From Aneurinibacillus uraniidurans (lineage in GTDB: Bacteria > Bacillota > Bacilli > Aneurinibacillales > Aneurinibacillaceae), in the NCBI RefSeq assembly GCF_028471905.1, contig NZ_CP116902.1, forward strand, positions 966,501 through 1,030,500: a DNA stretch of 64,000 nt, given 5' to 3'. Under the pieces are notes generated by a model. It was not told the origin of the DNA, did not search any database, and saw only the letters and a program-made list of their open reading frames with translations. Position numbers and translations under genes: made by a program. This document shows, piece after piece, positions 28,491 through 36,619 of this stretch. Each line of letters opens with the position of its first letter. The first letter of the stretch is position 1.

Positions 28491-29739
28491 ATGATTTGCA
28501 CAGCTCCGTGTATATTGGAAACGTGGCGCAAAGTTCCGTGACATGGTTACGAACGTTATGTTTAATCGTGTCATTACATGGATTCTTAAGAGCTTGCTCC
28601 ATTAAACTAGCAATTTCCTTCATAGCTTGCTTGTTCATTCCTCGTGTTGTTACAGCTGGTGTACCAACACGTATTCCGCTTGTTACGGATGGGCTTAGTG
28701 TATCAAACGGTACTGAATTTTTATTAGTGGAAATCCACACCTCATCTAATATCTTTTCTGCCTCTTCACCTGTGAGGTGGTAGTTTCGTAAATCAATAAG
28801 AATGAGATGATTATCAGTACCTCCAGATACCAAATTAAAATCTCTTCCTGTTAATTCTTCAGCTAATGTTTGAGCATTAACGATGATATTTTTTGCATAT
28901 TCCTTAAAGCTTGGCTGTGATGCTTCGCCAAGTGCAACAGCTTTACCAGCAATGACGTGCATTAAAGGACCACCTTGCATCCCAGGGAAAATAGATTTAT
29001 CAATCGCTTTCGCGTGTTCTTTTTTACAGAGAATCATTCCCCCGCGAGGCCCGCGCAATGTTTTATGTGTTGTGGTTGTTACAAAATCTGCGAAGGGAAC
29101 AGGACTTGGGTGAAGTCCTGCCGCAACAAGCCCAGCAATATGAGCCATATCTACTAGTAAAAGTGCTCCGGATTCTTTTGCGATTGAACCAAATATTTCA
29201 AAGTCAATAATCCGAGAATATGAGCTTGCTCCGGCAACAATTAACTTTGGTCGATGTTTTAGCGCTAAATGTCGTACTTGATCATAGTCGATTCGCATCG
29301 TTTCTGGATGTAGGCCATATTCGATGAAGGTAAATTGCTTACCAGAAAAGTTTACAGGGCTGCCATGTGTAAGGTGGCCGCCATGGGACAAATTCATTCC
29401 TAACACCGTATCTCCTTGTTGTAAACATGCGAAGTAAACGGCCATATTTGCCTGTGATCCGGAATGTGGCTGGACGTTTGCATATTCGGCACCAAACAAA
29501 TCTTTTGCTCTTTCCTGTGCTATATTCTCGATCACGTCTACAAATTCGCATCCCCCATAATAACGCTTGGCTGGATACCCTTCTGCATACTTATTCGTTA
29601 AAATACTTCCTACAGCTTCTAATACAGCTTTACTAACAAAGTTTTCTGAGGCAATTAATTCAATACGAGATTGCTGGCGTTCAAATTCTTTTTGGATGAT
29701 TTCTGAAACCTGTACATCACATGAAGTAAGTGTATTCAT
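28489..29739 (-). CDS. glyA: Serine hydroxymethyltransferase (GlyA paralogue)
   Basis: 416 residues, full length. PLP lysine in [27 protein letters not shown] and [14 protein letters not shown] are family signatures. It interconverts serine and glycine with tetrahydrofolate. It is not in the usual housekeeping glyA context; it is divergent from a MocR regulator across 95 bp, and is more A/T-rich than the core genes. Hence a regulated second copy is likely, although this window cannot show whether another copy exists. Confidence 0.9.
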   Translation of the reverse strand: MNTLTSCDVQVSEIIQKEFERQQSRIELIASENFVSKAVLEAVGSILTNKYAEGYPAKRYYGGCEFVDVIENIAQERAKDLFGAEYANVQPHSGSQANMAVYFACLQQGDTVLGMNLSHGGHLTHGSPVNFSGKQFTFIEYGLHPETMRIDYDQVRHLALKHRPKLIVAGASSYSRIIDFEIFGSIAKESGALLLVDMAHIAGLVAAGLHPSPVPFADFVTTTTHKTLRGPRGGMILCKKEHAKAIDKSIFPGMQGGPLMHVIAGKAVALGEASQPSFKEYAKNIIVNAQTLAEELTGRDFNLVSGGTDNHLILIDLRNYHLTGEEAEKILDEVWISTNKNSVPFDTLSPSVTSGIRVGTPAVTTRGMNKQAMKEIASLMEQALKNPCNDTIKHNVRNHVTELCATFPIYTELCKS

Positions 29740-29791
29740 GATTGGCCCCCCTGTTTTGTAGATTTATGTGCAATATAGCATTTGGGGTAGC

Positions 29792-29819
29792 AGAACAGTA
29801 AACTATAAAATAGAACAGT
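29792..29819. promoter_or_regulatory. Direct repeat, candidate MocR operator
   Basis: AGAACAGT occurs at 29792-29799 and 29812-29819, 20 bases apart, so on the same helix face. MocR regulators such as GabR and PdxR often bind direct repeats in the divergent promoter region of their target. Confidence 0.5.
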
Positions 29820-29834
29820 GGTGGGGAGATTACT

Positions 29835-31250
29835 ATGCATATACCTATTAACCGAGAAGACAGTGAATCCCTGATTAGTCAAATTGTATCGGGATTTCAG
29901 GATCGCATTCGATCGAATATGATAGCTCCTGGACAAAAGCTTCCATCAGTAAGACAACTTGCTAAGCAGCTGCATGTCAGTCAGATGACCGTAGTAAACG
30001 CTTATCATCAATTACAAGCGGAAGGCTGGATTGTTCAGCATCACGGAAAAGGCACATACGTACAATCCAATATAGAAGATCGCTCTACGCCTAATGAATG
30101 GGACTGGCAAAGTATGTTGGTAGATTATGTTCCGCGGGCGCAATTTCACAAAACTAGCAGGCTGCTTGTTCCTGATCAATTAATTTCGCTATCTTTTTCT
30201 TCTCTTCATCCTGATCTTCTTCCGTCTGACGATCTGATAAAAGGAGTTCAGGAAGAACTGATACAAAATCCATCCATGTTGTTGTCGTATGGGAATGTTC
30301 AAGGGGAGGAACAGGTTCGAAATATTGTTGGTGATTATTTGAATCAAAATCCGCAAGAAATTATATTAACGGGAGGATCACAACAAGCTATAAATCTTTG
30401 TGCCCGCACATTTGTTGGTTCAGGAGATGTTGTTTTCATGGAGGCTCCGACTTATCCGGCAGCGATCGATGTTTTCCGCGTGCAGGGGGCTAGAATTATA
30501 CAGATCCCTACGGATAACAAGGGGATTCAATTTAATAAATTAATTAAATTATGTGACAAAGTGACGCCGAAGTTATTTTATATCATCCCTTCTTTTCATA
30601 ATCCAACTGGAAGAGTCATGAGTGAAGCTGAACGAGAAAAATTATTACATATTGCTGAATCGTATCAATGCCTCATACTTGAAGACGATCCCTGGAGTGA
30701 TATTTATTATAATGCTCCACCTCCTGTACCTATTTATGAAATGGATACGAGAGGCACTGTTATTTATATTAAGGGCTTCAGTAAAACGATTGCTCCCGGC
30801 GCTCGTATTTCAACCCTTTCGGCGAAGGGGCGAATATTTGATCGGTTATTAGCGATGAAATCACTACATGATTCAGGTACATCATTGTTATCGCAATATA
30901 CATTAGCTGCCTACTTACGATCAGGTTTAGCAGATAAAAATTTCAGTATTGTAAGAGAAAAATTAGGGCAGCGCCTGAAAGTAGCTCTGAATACTTTGGA
31001 TAAATATGGGCCTTGCGATCTGAAGTGGGGAAATGTAGAAGGGGGTCTTAATATTTGGCTAACATTGCCGAAAGGGAAAAATGCTGATGAGGTTGTAAGA
31101 AAATCTTACGAAAAAGGTGTTTCTGTTCTATCTGGTACTGCTTTCTTTCCTAATGAAGTAACACAACAACATATTAGAATGACTTTTTCGTATACAAGTA
31201 TAGAAGATATGAAAACCGGAATTAAAATACTTTGCGATACGGTAATGTGA
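29835..31250 (+). CDS. MocR-family regulator (GntR winged helix + aminotransferase-like domain)
   Basis: 471 residues. The N-terminal GntR helix-turn-helix (about 10-78; GQKLPSVRQLAKQLHVSQMTVVNAY) is joined to an aminotransferase class I-like domain (about 105-465) with the PLP lysine in FSKTIAPGAR. These proteins sense PLP or an aldimine of an amino acid and do not normally catalyse transamination. The divergent glyA, a PLP enzyme, is the obvious target. Confidence 0.9.
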   Translation: MHIPINREDSESLISQIVSGFQDRIRSNMIAPGQKLPSVRQLAKQLHVSQMTVVNAYHQLQAEGWIVQHHGKGTYVQSNIEDRSTPNEWDWQSMLVDYVPRAQFHKTSRLLVPDQLISLSFSSLHPDLLPSDDLIKGVQEELIQNPSMLLSYGNVQGEEQVRNIVGDYLNQNPQEIILTGGSQQAINLCARTFVGSGDVVFMEAPTYPAAIDVFRVQGARIIQIPTDNKGIQFNKLIKLCDKVTPKLFYIIPSFHNPTGRVMSEAEREKLLHIAESYQCLILEDDPWSDIYYNAPPPVPIYEMDTRGTVIYIKGFSKTIAPGARISTLSAKGRIFDRLLAMKSLHDSGTSLLSQYTLAAYLRSGLADKNFSIVREKLGQRLKVALNTLDKYGPCDLKWGNVEGGLNIWLTLPKGKNADEVVRKSYEKGVSVLSGTAFFPNEVTQQHIRMTFSYTSIEDMKTGIKILCDTVM

Positions 31251-31317
31251 ACGTGATTTTTAGAAACGAAGGTGGAAGGCATCTTTAATTTGGATAAGTG
31301 AATGAGGAGGGAAAATG

Positions 31318-31542
31318 ATGCCGTACATAAACATTAAACTGGCTAAAGGCCGAACAGTAGAGCAAAAACAGGCGTTTGCAGAAACAATTACAAGGGAAGC
31401 AGCTCGTTTGCTCGATGTCGCGCCGGAATGGGTAACAGTCGTATTTGATGAATATGATCGGGAGAACTGGGCAACCGGTGGGAAGCTGCATTCAATTAAG
31501 TTCGGTGAGGGATGTGGCAAGCAAGGAACAGCAGGGAAATAA
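31318..31542 (+). CDS. 4-oxalocrotonate tautomerase family protein
   Basis: 74 residues, starting MPYINIKLAKGRT so that Pro becomes residue 1 after Met removal and acts as the catalytic base. GAGGAGGG lies ahead; the preceding ATG (31315) would bury the proline and is rejected. The C-terminal end differs (KLHSIKFGEGCGKQG). It catalyses keto-enol tautomerisation of an unknown substrate. Confidence 0.82.
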   Translation: MPYINIKLAKGRTVEQKQAFAETITREAARLLDVAPEWVTVVFDEYDRENWATGGKLHSIKFGEGCGKQGTAGK

Positions 31543-31654
31543 GGTTACGATTACAAAAGTAGGGATACAATTATTTACAAAGCAACAGGATGCAATAAGG
31601 CTCCATTTATTTTATAATGATTATGACAGAAAACTTTTTTTGGGGGGTGTAAAG

Positions 31655-31747
31655 ATGGCAAATCAGATTAGATTGCCAGAGTCTGCAGCGTCTCATGCAA
31701 AGCCCAGTATTGGAAAGGCGATACTTTGCATGGGGTGGATAAAATAA
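31655..31747 (+). CDS. Possible 30-residue peptide gene
   Basis: An ATG with TTGGGGGGTG 5-8 bases upstream opens a 30-residue frame (MANQIRLPESAASHAKPSIG...). A possible TATAAT (31612-31617) lies about 40 bases before it. The strong ribosome site is the main evidence; no family is recognised. The rest of 31543-31835 contains an A/T-rich hairpin before the CD3324-like gene but no clear promoter. Confidence 0.35.
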   Translation: MANQIRLPESAASHAKPSIGKAILCMGWIK

Positions 31748-31835
31748 AATCGCCCAGGTAAGCTTATATCAAATTTCTAGTATTCGGCTTTGCACCTTAT
31801 TTTTATTCTAAAAAAAGAATAAGGGGCGAGCAGAA

Positions 31836-32099
31836 ATGAAATATGTAAAAGCAACCGCTATTTTACCCGAAAAGCTACTAGTAGAAATTCAAAAGTATGT
31901 TCAAGGACAAACCATATATATTCCTAAACCAGAAACAACTTATCAAAAGTGGGGTGCGCGTTCTGGTGGGAGAAAGTTAATTGATGACAGAAATACCTTG
32001 ATTAAAAGCGCGTTTAAAAGTGGCAGCACGATTCATCAATTAGCGGAGGAACATTGCCTCGCAATCGAAACGATTAAAAAAATTGTTTATTCTAAATAA
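31836..32099 (+). CDS. CD3324-family small protein with helix-turn-helix
   Basis: 87 residues. The start MKYVKATAILPEKLLVEIQKYV and YIPKPE are typical of the CD3324 family. A C-terminal helix-turn-helix-like part (RNTLIKSAFKSGSTIHQLAEEHCLAIETIKKIV) suggests DNA binding. Function is unknown. A perfect terminator follows. Confidence 0.72.
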   Translation: MKYVKATAILPEKLLVEIQKYVQGQTIYIPKPETTYQKWGARSGGRKLIDDRNTLIKSAFKSGSTIHQLAEEHCLAIETIKKIVYSK

Positions 32100-32110
32100 G
32101 TAGGGACTGT

Positions 32111-32150
32111 AGCACTGATGATGTAAGAATAGATCATCAGTGCTTTTTAT
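32111..32150 (+). terminator. Terminator after CD3324-like gene
   Basis: AGCACTGATGAT (32111-32122) and ATCATCAGTGCT (32133-32144) form a perfect 12-bp stem followed by five T. Confidence 0.85.
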
Positions 32151-32233
32151 ATGGTGATTTCATTTCCTAATCATTTTCTACATTTCATAAAATAAGCGAA
32201 TTCGTTAAAGTAAAGTGAATAGGAGTGATGAAC

Positions 32234-32881
32234 ATGGAACCTTTTATTCGAAATCATCAATATAACTTTATTAAGCAACAGACGAAGTTACTACGACATG
32301 CTTCCAATACAGTTCTTGATCCAGCGGTAATTGAAGCAGTAAAGTCTAGTGCAGGGTCTAAAATAGTACAATTGTTTCCTGATGCTACGGATATCCAAAA
32401 ACAAATGATGGAGAAAATTTCTACATTAAAGATCGAGGAAGAGTTTCGGGAGTATCTAGGCTCCTTAGTACCATATTTGGTAGAATTTCCACGAGTTACA
32501 GAGAAACAGATCAAGAAATTATTCCCCAAGAATAAGAAACTAAAGATGCCAGATTTAGGAACGATCGATTTCCGTTCGTTAACGTACCTTGGTTGGATAG
32601 ATATATCTACAAACAAATTGTTCATTATTTATAACTTGAATGGAGAAATAATTGGTGTGGAGGGTAAATACACCCTCACAAATAGGAAAGACATGTGCTC
32701 GTTATGTAAAGGATACGGAGAAGTTGCTTTAGTCTCAGCGATATCCAAAGCAAGAGTATCTAATTCGCCTGATTATTATAAAGCCGTTGGTAATTATATG
32801 TGTATTAACAGTCATGAATGTAACAAGAATATTACCGATGTTACTGATTTAGAAAGATTTATTCAGAATGTGTTAGGGTGA
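32234..32881 (+). CDS. FusB/FusC-like EF-G-binding protein
   Basis: 215 residues from ATG 32234, with AGGAG ahead. It follows FusB in layout: N-terminal helical domain beginning with HQYNFIKQQ, then SSLTYLGWIDI-like FVGW equivalent (LTYLGWIDIS), IIYNLNGEIIGVEG and a C-terminal four-cysteine treble-clef zinc finger (CSLCKGYG ... YMCINSHECN). FusB proteins bind EF-G and free it from fusidic-acid-stalled ribosomes. Whether this one protects against fusidic acid or serves normal recycling cannot be told by sequence. Confidence 0.87.
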   Translation: MEPFIRNHQYNFIKQQTKLLRHASNTVLDPAVIEAVKSSAGSKIVQLFPDATDIQKQMMEKISTLKIEEEFREYLGSLVPYLVEFPRVTEKQIKKLFPKNKKLKMPDLGTIDFRSLTYLGWIDISTNKLFIIYNLNGEIIGVEGKYTLTNRKDMCSLCKGYGEVALVSAISKARVSNSPDYYKAVGNYMCINSHECNKNITDVTDLERFIQNVLG

Positions 32882-32913
32882 AAAGGATCTGCGTTTGCAG
32901 GTCCTTTTTTTAT
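32881..32913 (+). terminator. Terminator after the FusB-like gene
   Basis: AAAAGGATCTGC and GCAGGTCCTTTT pair (one G-T) around GTTT, followed by T run. The stem starts right after the stop codon. Confidence 0.78.
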
Positions 32914-32966
32914 GAAAATTCTGCATGATCAATGAGAGTAAATTTATTTAGCTTCGTTATATAAGG

Positions 32967-32982
32967 TGTAAAAGCTTTTACA
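32967..32982. promoter_or_regulatory. Perfect 16-bp palindrome before the ECF sigma gene
   Basis: TGTAAAAGCTTTTACA reads the same on both strands and lies 21 bases before the ATG, just before the ribosome site. It suits a dimeric repressor or a leader hairpin. Confidence 0.5.
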
Positions 32983-33003
32983 AAGAAGAAGGGGAACTGT
33001 TAC

Positions 33004-33570
33004 ATGAGGTCTAATGAAACGAATTTCATAAAACGATTGCAGCTCGGAAAAGAAGATGCTCTAGAGTTTATCGTGGATAAGTATTTACCCTTAGTAAAGG
33101 GAGTTACGCACAAGATCCTCTTTCCCATCAAACAGGATGGTGTCATAGAGGAGTGTATCAACGACGTCTTTCTCTCCATTTGGAACAATGCGAACAAGTT
33201 TCACGGAGATGCCACCGATTTCAAAAAATGGGTATGTGCCATCACAAAATTTAAGGCAATTGATTACTACAGAAAAGCGACGAAACGCGTAGAGTTGATT
33301 TCAGAGCATGTTGAGACAAGTGAAGCAGCATCCATTGAGGACGAGTTGATTGAGCGCGAAGATCGCACCGAGCTTATTCGGCTCATTAACCAGATGGAGC
33401 CCGTGGGTCGGGACATTTTTATCATGAAGTATTTTTTAGGATTAAAATCTGAAGAAATATCTGCAAGGCTTGGACTGACAGTCGCTTCTGTGCATAACAG
33501 AATCTATCGAGGTAAAAAGAAATTAAAGCAAGAAATCACCAATTTTAAGATGGGAGGCCATCTCGCATGA
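33004..33570 (+). CDS. ECF-type RNA polymerase sigma factor
   Basis: 188 residues. Region 2 (about 20-90; ECINDVFLSIWNNANKF and FKKWVCAITKFKAIDYYRKA) and region 4 (about 120-180; QMEPVGRDIFIMKYFLGLKSEEISARLGLTVASVHNRIYRGKKKLK) are present; region 3 is absent, as in ECF factors. It overlaps the anti-sigma gene by 4 bases. The signal and regulon are unknown. Confidence 0.9.
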   Translation: MRSNETNFIKRLQLGKEDALEFIVDKYLPLVKGVTHKILFPIKQDGVIEECINDVFLSIWNNANKFHGDATDFKKWVCAITKFKAIDYYRKATKRVELISEHVETSEAASIEDELIEREDRTELIRLINQMEPVGRDIFIMKYFLGLKSEEISARLGLTVASVHNRIYRGKKKLKQEITNFKMGGHLA

Positions 33571-34673
33571 AAGACATTTATGAATTACTGAATAATATCG
33601 ATCTCAACGATCAGGATTTTGAAGAGATGGAAGTTAGCGAACTTGAAAAGGCGAAGGTCAAAAAAGCTTTAAGAAGTTCAATCCATAAAAAGCAAACAAT
33701 TTGGAAGAAGAAGGCTGCAATTGCTTCCATCGCGATGACTCTTTCCGCAACTTTGGCCTGCTTTGCCTATCCTACTTATGCTGAGCGTATTCCATTGATC
33801 GGGAATATTTTTAAATTCTTGGACGAGGGGCGGAGCGGTTTATACGACAACTATCAAGAGAATGCACATGAAATGAATATGACTAAGGAAAGAAACGGTA
33901 TTGGCATCACGATCAAGGATGCTGTTTTTGACGGAAAAACTGTATTTGTAACATATTCCATTGAGAGCGATAGAGATTTAGGCGAGCATCCAAATCTTCT
34001 AAATCATTCAGAGATAAAGGGTGCAAATGGAATGACAGGAAGCTCAAAGGTTTCAAGGGTTGATAAGAATTCTTATGTTGGTATAGATACCTACACGAAT
34101 CAGAACAGTGAGGAAGATAAAGAGATCCATCTTAATTGGAATGTAGAGGGGATCATACCAGATACACAGACAAAGGCCGATGAAATTAAAGGTCCTTGGA
34201 ACTTCAATCTCTCCGTAAAAGCAAGTCAGAAGAAGATACAACTGGTAAACGATAGCGCTGAGCAAGCTGGCATAAGAGTTAATATTGAAAAGGTAGCCGT
34301 GACGCCAATGTCCTTCACTGTGTATTATGACCAAAAAGTCCAACAAGAGATGCAGAGGGATTGGGATGATGTGTATGTGGACTTGACCGTTACAGATGAT
34401 TTGGGCAACGTTTATGCGGGTCAGGGAAATGGCGGAGGAGGAAAAAGCAAATATGATTTGGCCTGGACAAAAACGTTTCAAAAGCTTGATGAAAAAGCAA
34501 CAAAACTTATTGTTACTCCTCATATCGAGCTACGGAACTACACCCCTGAAAATCATGGGGAATGGAGAGAGTCAGGAGAGTCCATGGAAAAGAGTGCAAC
34601 CTCTTCAGCTAAAATACCTGGCGCAGTGAAAAATATTACGTTGCCGGAAATTAAGATTCCGTTGGAGAAATAA
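33567..34673 (+). CDS. DUF4179 transmembrane anti-sigma factor
   Basis: 368 residues. A cytoplasmic N-terminus (1-48) with a helical sigma-binding segment, one membrane helix (about 50-68; AAIASIAMTLSATLACFAYP), then an outside DUF4179 domain and a C-terminal DUF5643-like beta domain. It would hold the sigma factor until an envelope signal releases it. The signal cannot be read from sequence. Coupled by ATGA with the sigma gene. Confidence 0.85.
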   Translation: MKDIYELLNNIDLNDQDFEEMEVSELEKAKVKKALRSSIHKKQTIWKKKAAIASIAMTLSATLACFAYPTYAERIPLIGNIFKFLDEGRSGLYDNYQENAHEMNMTKERNGIGITIKDAVFDGKTVFVTYSIESDRDLGEHPNLLNHSEIKGANGMTGSSKVSRVDKNSYVGIDTYTNQNSEEDKEIHLNWNVEGIIPDTQTKADEIKGPWNFNLSVKASQKKIQLVNDSAEQAGIRVNIEKVAVTPMSFTVYYDQKVQQEMQRDWDDVYVDLTVTDDLGNVYAGQGNGGGGKSKYDLAWTKTFQKLDEKATKLIVTPHIELRNYTPENHGEWRESGESMEKSATSSAKIPGAVKNITLPEIKIPLEK

Positions 34674-34699
34674 TCTTCTCATAAGTACAGAACGAGCCA

Positions 34700-34739
34700 A
34701 TAATAAAAGAACGCCTGAAACCAGGCGTTCTTTTATTAT
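34700..34739. terminator. Bidirectional terminator between anti-sigma and cotX
   Basis: ATAATAAAAGAACGCCTG (34700-34717) and its complement (34722-34739) form an 18-bp stem with A and T runs at the ends, serving both convergent genes. Confidence 0.85.
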
Positions 34740-34768
34740 AAGTTGGATACAAAATCCACGTTGGATGC

Positions 34769-35269
34769 TTATAAGATATTCAGTTTTGCAATAAGAGCAG
34801 CCAGGATTTGTGCGAGCAGTTGGATGTTAACTGAGATATCGGTATCGATTGTATGGACAGTTACCCCTTTGGAATTTTCAACGAGTGTTCTGTGGTGGCT
34901 TGCTTGCTTCATGAATGATTTCTGGAACAGCTCTTGCGAGATTTCGTTCGCTACATTACCATCTGCGATTGATACACTAAGGACAGCTGCGATCGCGAAT
35001 TGGAGAGAGGCTTGCAGGTTGAGAGCGGCTTTTGTGTCGCGAGTTGTTACTTTAACATCGCAGGAATTGCGGACGACAATCACTTCATCAGATGTTTGAA
35101 TCGTATCGGATTCCTGAACAGCCGCCTGCTCTACTTCTGCTCTTTCACGCTCAAGCGGGTGGAAGCAGTCGCGAAGTGCATTGAATCTACAATCACGTAC
35201 TACCTCTACAGAACGAATAGCGCGACGATGGCGACGACGGCGGCAAACCGCTTTACGTCTTCTTTTCAT
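34769..35269 (-). CDS. cotX: Spore coat protein CotX/CotV family
   Basis: 166 residues. A highly basic N-terminus (KRRRKAVCRRRRHRRAIR) is followed by two CotX/V repeats: VVRNSCDVKVTTRDTKAALNLQASLQFAIA and LVENSKGVTVHTIDTDISVNIQLLAQILAALI. CotX is a structural protein of the insoluble outer coat or crust. A candidate sigma-K promoter lies 32-60 bases upstream, consistent with late mother-cell expression. Confidence 0.88.
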   Translation of the reverse strand: MKRRRKAVCRRRRHRRAIRSVEVVRDCRFNALRDCFHPLERERAEVEQAAVQESDTIQTSDEVIVVRNSCDVKVTTRDTKAALNLQASLQFAIAAVLSVSIADGNVANEISQELFQKSFMKQASHHRTLVENSKGVTVHTIDTDISVNIQLLAQILAALIAKLNIL

Positions 35270-35300
35270 TTTTTATCTTCCTCCTTGTTTGGATTTGTTA

Positions 35301-35328
35301 TATCCTATGGGAGTTTTATAGAGTTGGT
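35301..35328 (-). promoter_or_regulatory. Candidate sigma-K promoter of cotX
   Basis: On the minus strand ACC, 16 bases, then CATAGGATA fits sigma-K mACm-N16-17-gCATAnnnTA. It lies in the right place for this coat gene. Confidence 0.6.
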
Positions 35329-35391
35329 ATAGACAAACAGACTGAGGAAAACGCACAAAAATTACTAGAGTTTACGAAGCAGGGTAATGAG

Positions 35392-35432
35392 AAAAGCCAG
35401 ACCTATCAAATTTGATAAGTCTGGCTTTTTTC
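35392..35432. terminator. Terminator after cotW-like gene
   Basis: AAAAGCCAGAC and GTCTGGCTTTT form a stem whose loop also contains TATCAAATTTGATA. On the minus strand it follows the CotW-like gene. Confidence 0.78.
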
Positions 35433-35433
35433 A

Positions 35434-35649
35434 TTAGGTAGTCTTGTTGTTTGCTTCTTTTTCTTTCTCGATAAACTCGTTAACTTGCTGCTGTAGAACT
35501 TCCACCATCCGCTTCATCTGCTCTTTTTGTTCATCCGGAATTTCTCGGTCCGGGCGAATGCCATGCCTCTTGAATATATCTGTTACAAGCAGATCAGCGA
35601 TCGAGCGTGTAAAATCCATATTCTCGCCTGACGGTTTCTGTTCGTCCAT
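35434..35649 (-). CDS. cotW: CotW-like spore coat/crust protein
   Basis: 71 residues from the ATG of MDEQKPSGE (GGGAGG ahead). The segment LLVTDIFKRHGIRPDREIP followed by a helix ending VLQQQVNEFIEKEKE resembles CotW of the B. subtilis cotVWXYZ crust cluster (IFSKHG and a long helix), as I recall that sequence. The neighbouring cotX and a sigma-K-like promoter support this. Identity is moderate only. Confidence 0.62.
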   Translation of the reverse strand: MDEQKPSGENMDFTRSIADLLVTDIFKRHGIRPDREIPDEQKEQMKRMVEVLQQQVNEFIEKEKEANNKTT

Positions 35650-35680
35650 ATCGATTCCTCCCTGCATTCGTGTACTACTG

Positions 35681-35708
35681 TCACGATATGCGAGAGCAGG
35701 CAAGAGGT
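35681..35708 (-). promoter_or_regulatory. Candidate sigma-K promoter of cotW-like gene
   Basis: On the minus strand ACC, 15 bases, CATATCGTGA (with G before CATA) is near the sigma-K consensus. It lies 32-59 bases before the ATG. Confidence 0.5.
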
Positions 35709-35734
35709 GAAGAGAATAGGCCAGTGCGGAATAC

Positions 35735-36118
35735 TTAGTTGTATTCTACTTCGCCATGCTTCATATCAATCAAAGAGCCGCGGGATAATGACATCATAAG
35801 AACAGCGATCATTTCGTGCATAATAATCGTGTGATTGTTGTTAGATTCCTGCATAAAGGTGCGAAGCTGTTCGCGTACAGCAGGAACGCCGGTTACTTCA
35901 ATAATAATATCCACTTCTTCTCCGCGTGCTACAAGGTCCATAAAGTTCGTTGTAGTCGGGATGTTTTGATTGCGAGCAAATACGATGCCTGGTGCATCTT
36001 CTTGCAGGTCTGCCACGCCAAGTACTGTAACAAATGGAGCTTCGGCAAGTTGTTTTAAAAGTGGACTCCCTGTTTCTCCGCCTCCGATGACTACAATGTT
36101 AATTTTCCCGTTTTTCAT
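35735..36118 (-). CDS. Small Rossmann-fold NAD-binding-like protein
   Basis: 127 residues, AGGGGAGG ahead. It opens with INIVVIGGGETGSPLLKQL, a dinucleotide-binding GxGxxG-like loop, and continues with VTVLGVADLQEDAPGI and IIIEVTGVPAVREQL, as in the N-terminal domain of homoserine-dehydrogenase-like proteins. The catalytic domain is absent, so it may be a sensor of NAD(P) rather than an enzyme. A terminator is not obvious downstream. Confidence 0.65.
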   Translation of the reverse strand: MKNGKINIVVIGGGETGSPLLKQLAEAPFVTVLGVADLQEDAPGIVFARNQNIPTTTNFMDLVARGEEVDIIIEVTGVPAVREQLRTFMQESNNNHTIIMHEMIAVLMMSLSRGSLIDMKHGEVEYN

Positions 36119-36194
36119 TTTGTTTCCTCCCCTGTAAGTACCTATCTAAATCCCTAAAACATTATATATCCAAGAAGTACCATGCGCAATATGC

Positions 36195-36236
36195 AAAAAG
36201 CGGGTGAGACTCCTAAGAATCTCACCCGCTTTTTTA
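36195..36236. terminator. Terminator after the cold-shock gene
   Basis: AAAAAGCGGGTGAGA (36195-36209) and TCTCACCCGCTTTTT (36220-36234) pair perfectly over 15 bases with runs on both sides. Confidence 0.88.
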
Positions 36237-36260
36237 TAATCTGCTATCGCAGATATACAA

Positions 36261-36461
36261 TTACAGTTTTACAACGTTAGCTGCTTGTGGTCCGCGGTTG
36301 CCTTCAACGATGTCGAATTGAACGCTTTGACCTTCTTCAAGGGATTTGAATCCTTCGCCTTGGATCGCAGAGAAGTGAACGAATACATCGTTGCCACCTT
36401 CAACTTCGATAAATCCAAAACCTTTTTCAGCGTTAAACCATTTTACTGTACCTGTATTCAT
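36261..36461 (-). CDS. Cold-shock protein (CspA/CspB family)
   Basis: 66 residues from the ATG of [10 protein letters not shown] with TTTGGAGG ahead. RNP1 (KGFGFIEV) and RNP2 (DVFVHFSA) are both intact. It binds single-stranded nucleic acid and melts RNA structure. The leader is about 150 bases long and contains a strong hairpin followed by a U run (36522-36583), so self-regulation by RNA structure is likely. Confidence 0.97.
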   Translation of the reverse strand: MNTGTVKWFNAEKGFGFIEVEGGNDVFVHFSAIQGEGFKSLEEGQSVQFDIVEGNRGPQAANVVKL

Positions 36462-36521
36462 GTACAAAACCTCCAAAGTGATAACTAGTAGTATGTAGTT
36501 CTTTTATCTACCGGAGCAAAT

Positions 36522-36583
36522 AAAAAATTCACATACTTATAAAGAGTGTCTTCCCAAAAATCTCACCCTTTATAAGATGTGAA
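36522..36583 (-). promoter_or_regulatory. Leader hairpin with U run before the cold-shock gene
   Basis: On the minus strand TTCACATCTTATAAAGGGTG pairs with CACTCTTTATAAGTATGTGAA (one bulge, one mismatch), then TTTTTTATTT. It looks like a transcription attenuator or thermosensitive structure in the leader, 60 bases or more before the ATG. Confidence 0.6.
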
Positions 36584-36619
36584 TTGGAAACTTCATCAAC
36601 TGTTATTCAAGATGAATTC

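Noticed and set aside
31746-31835. Possible second c-di-GMP riboswitch (minus strand carries GTGCAAAGCC)
   Set aside because: Only one motif resembles GEMM; GGCAAAC, the GAAA-capped stem and the closing arm are missing, and no minus-strand gene would be served.
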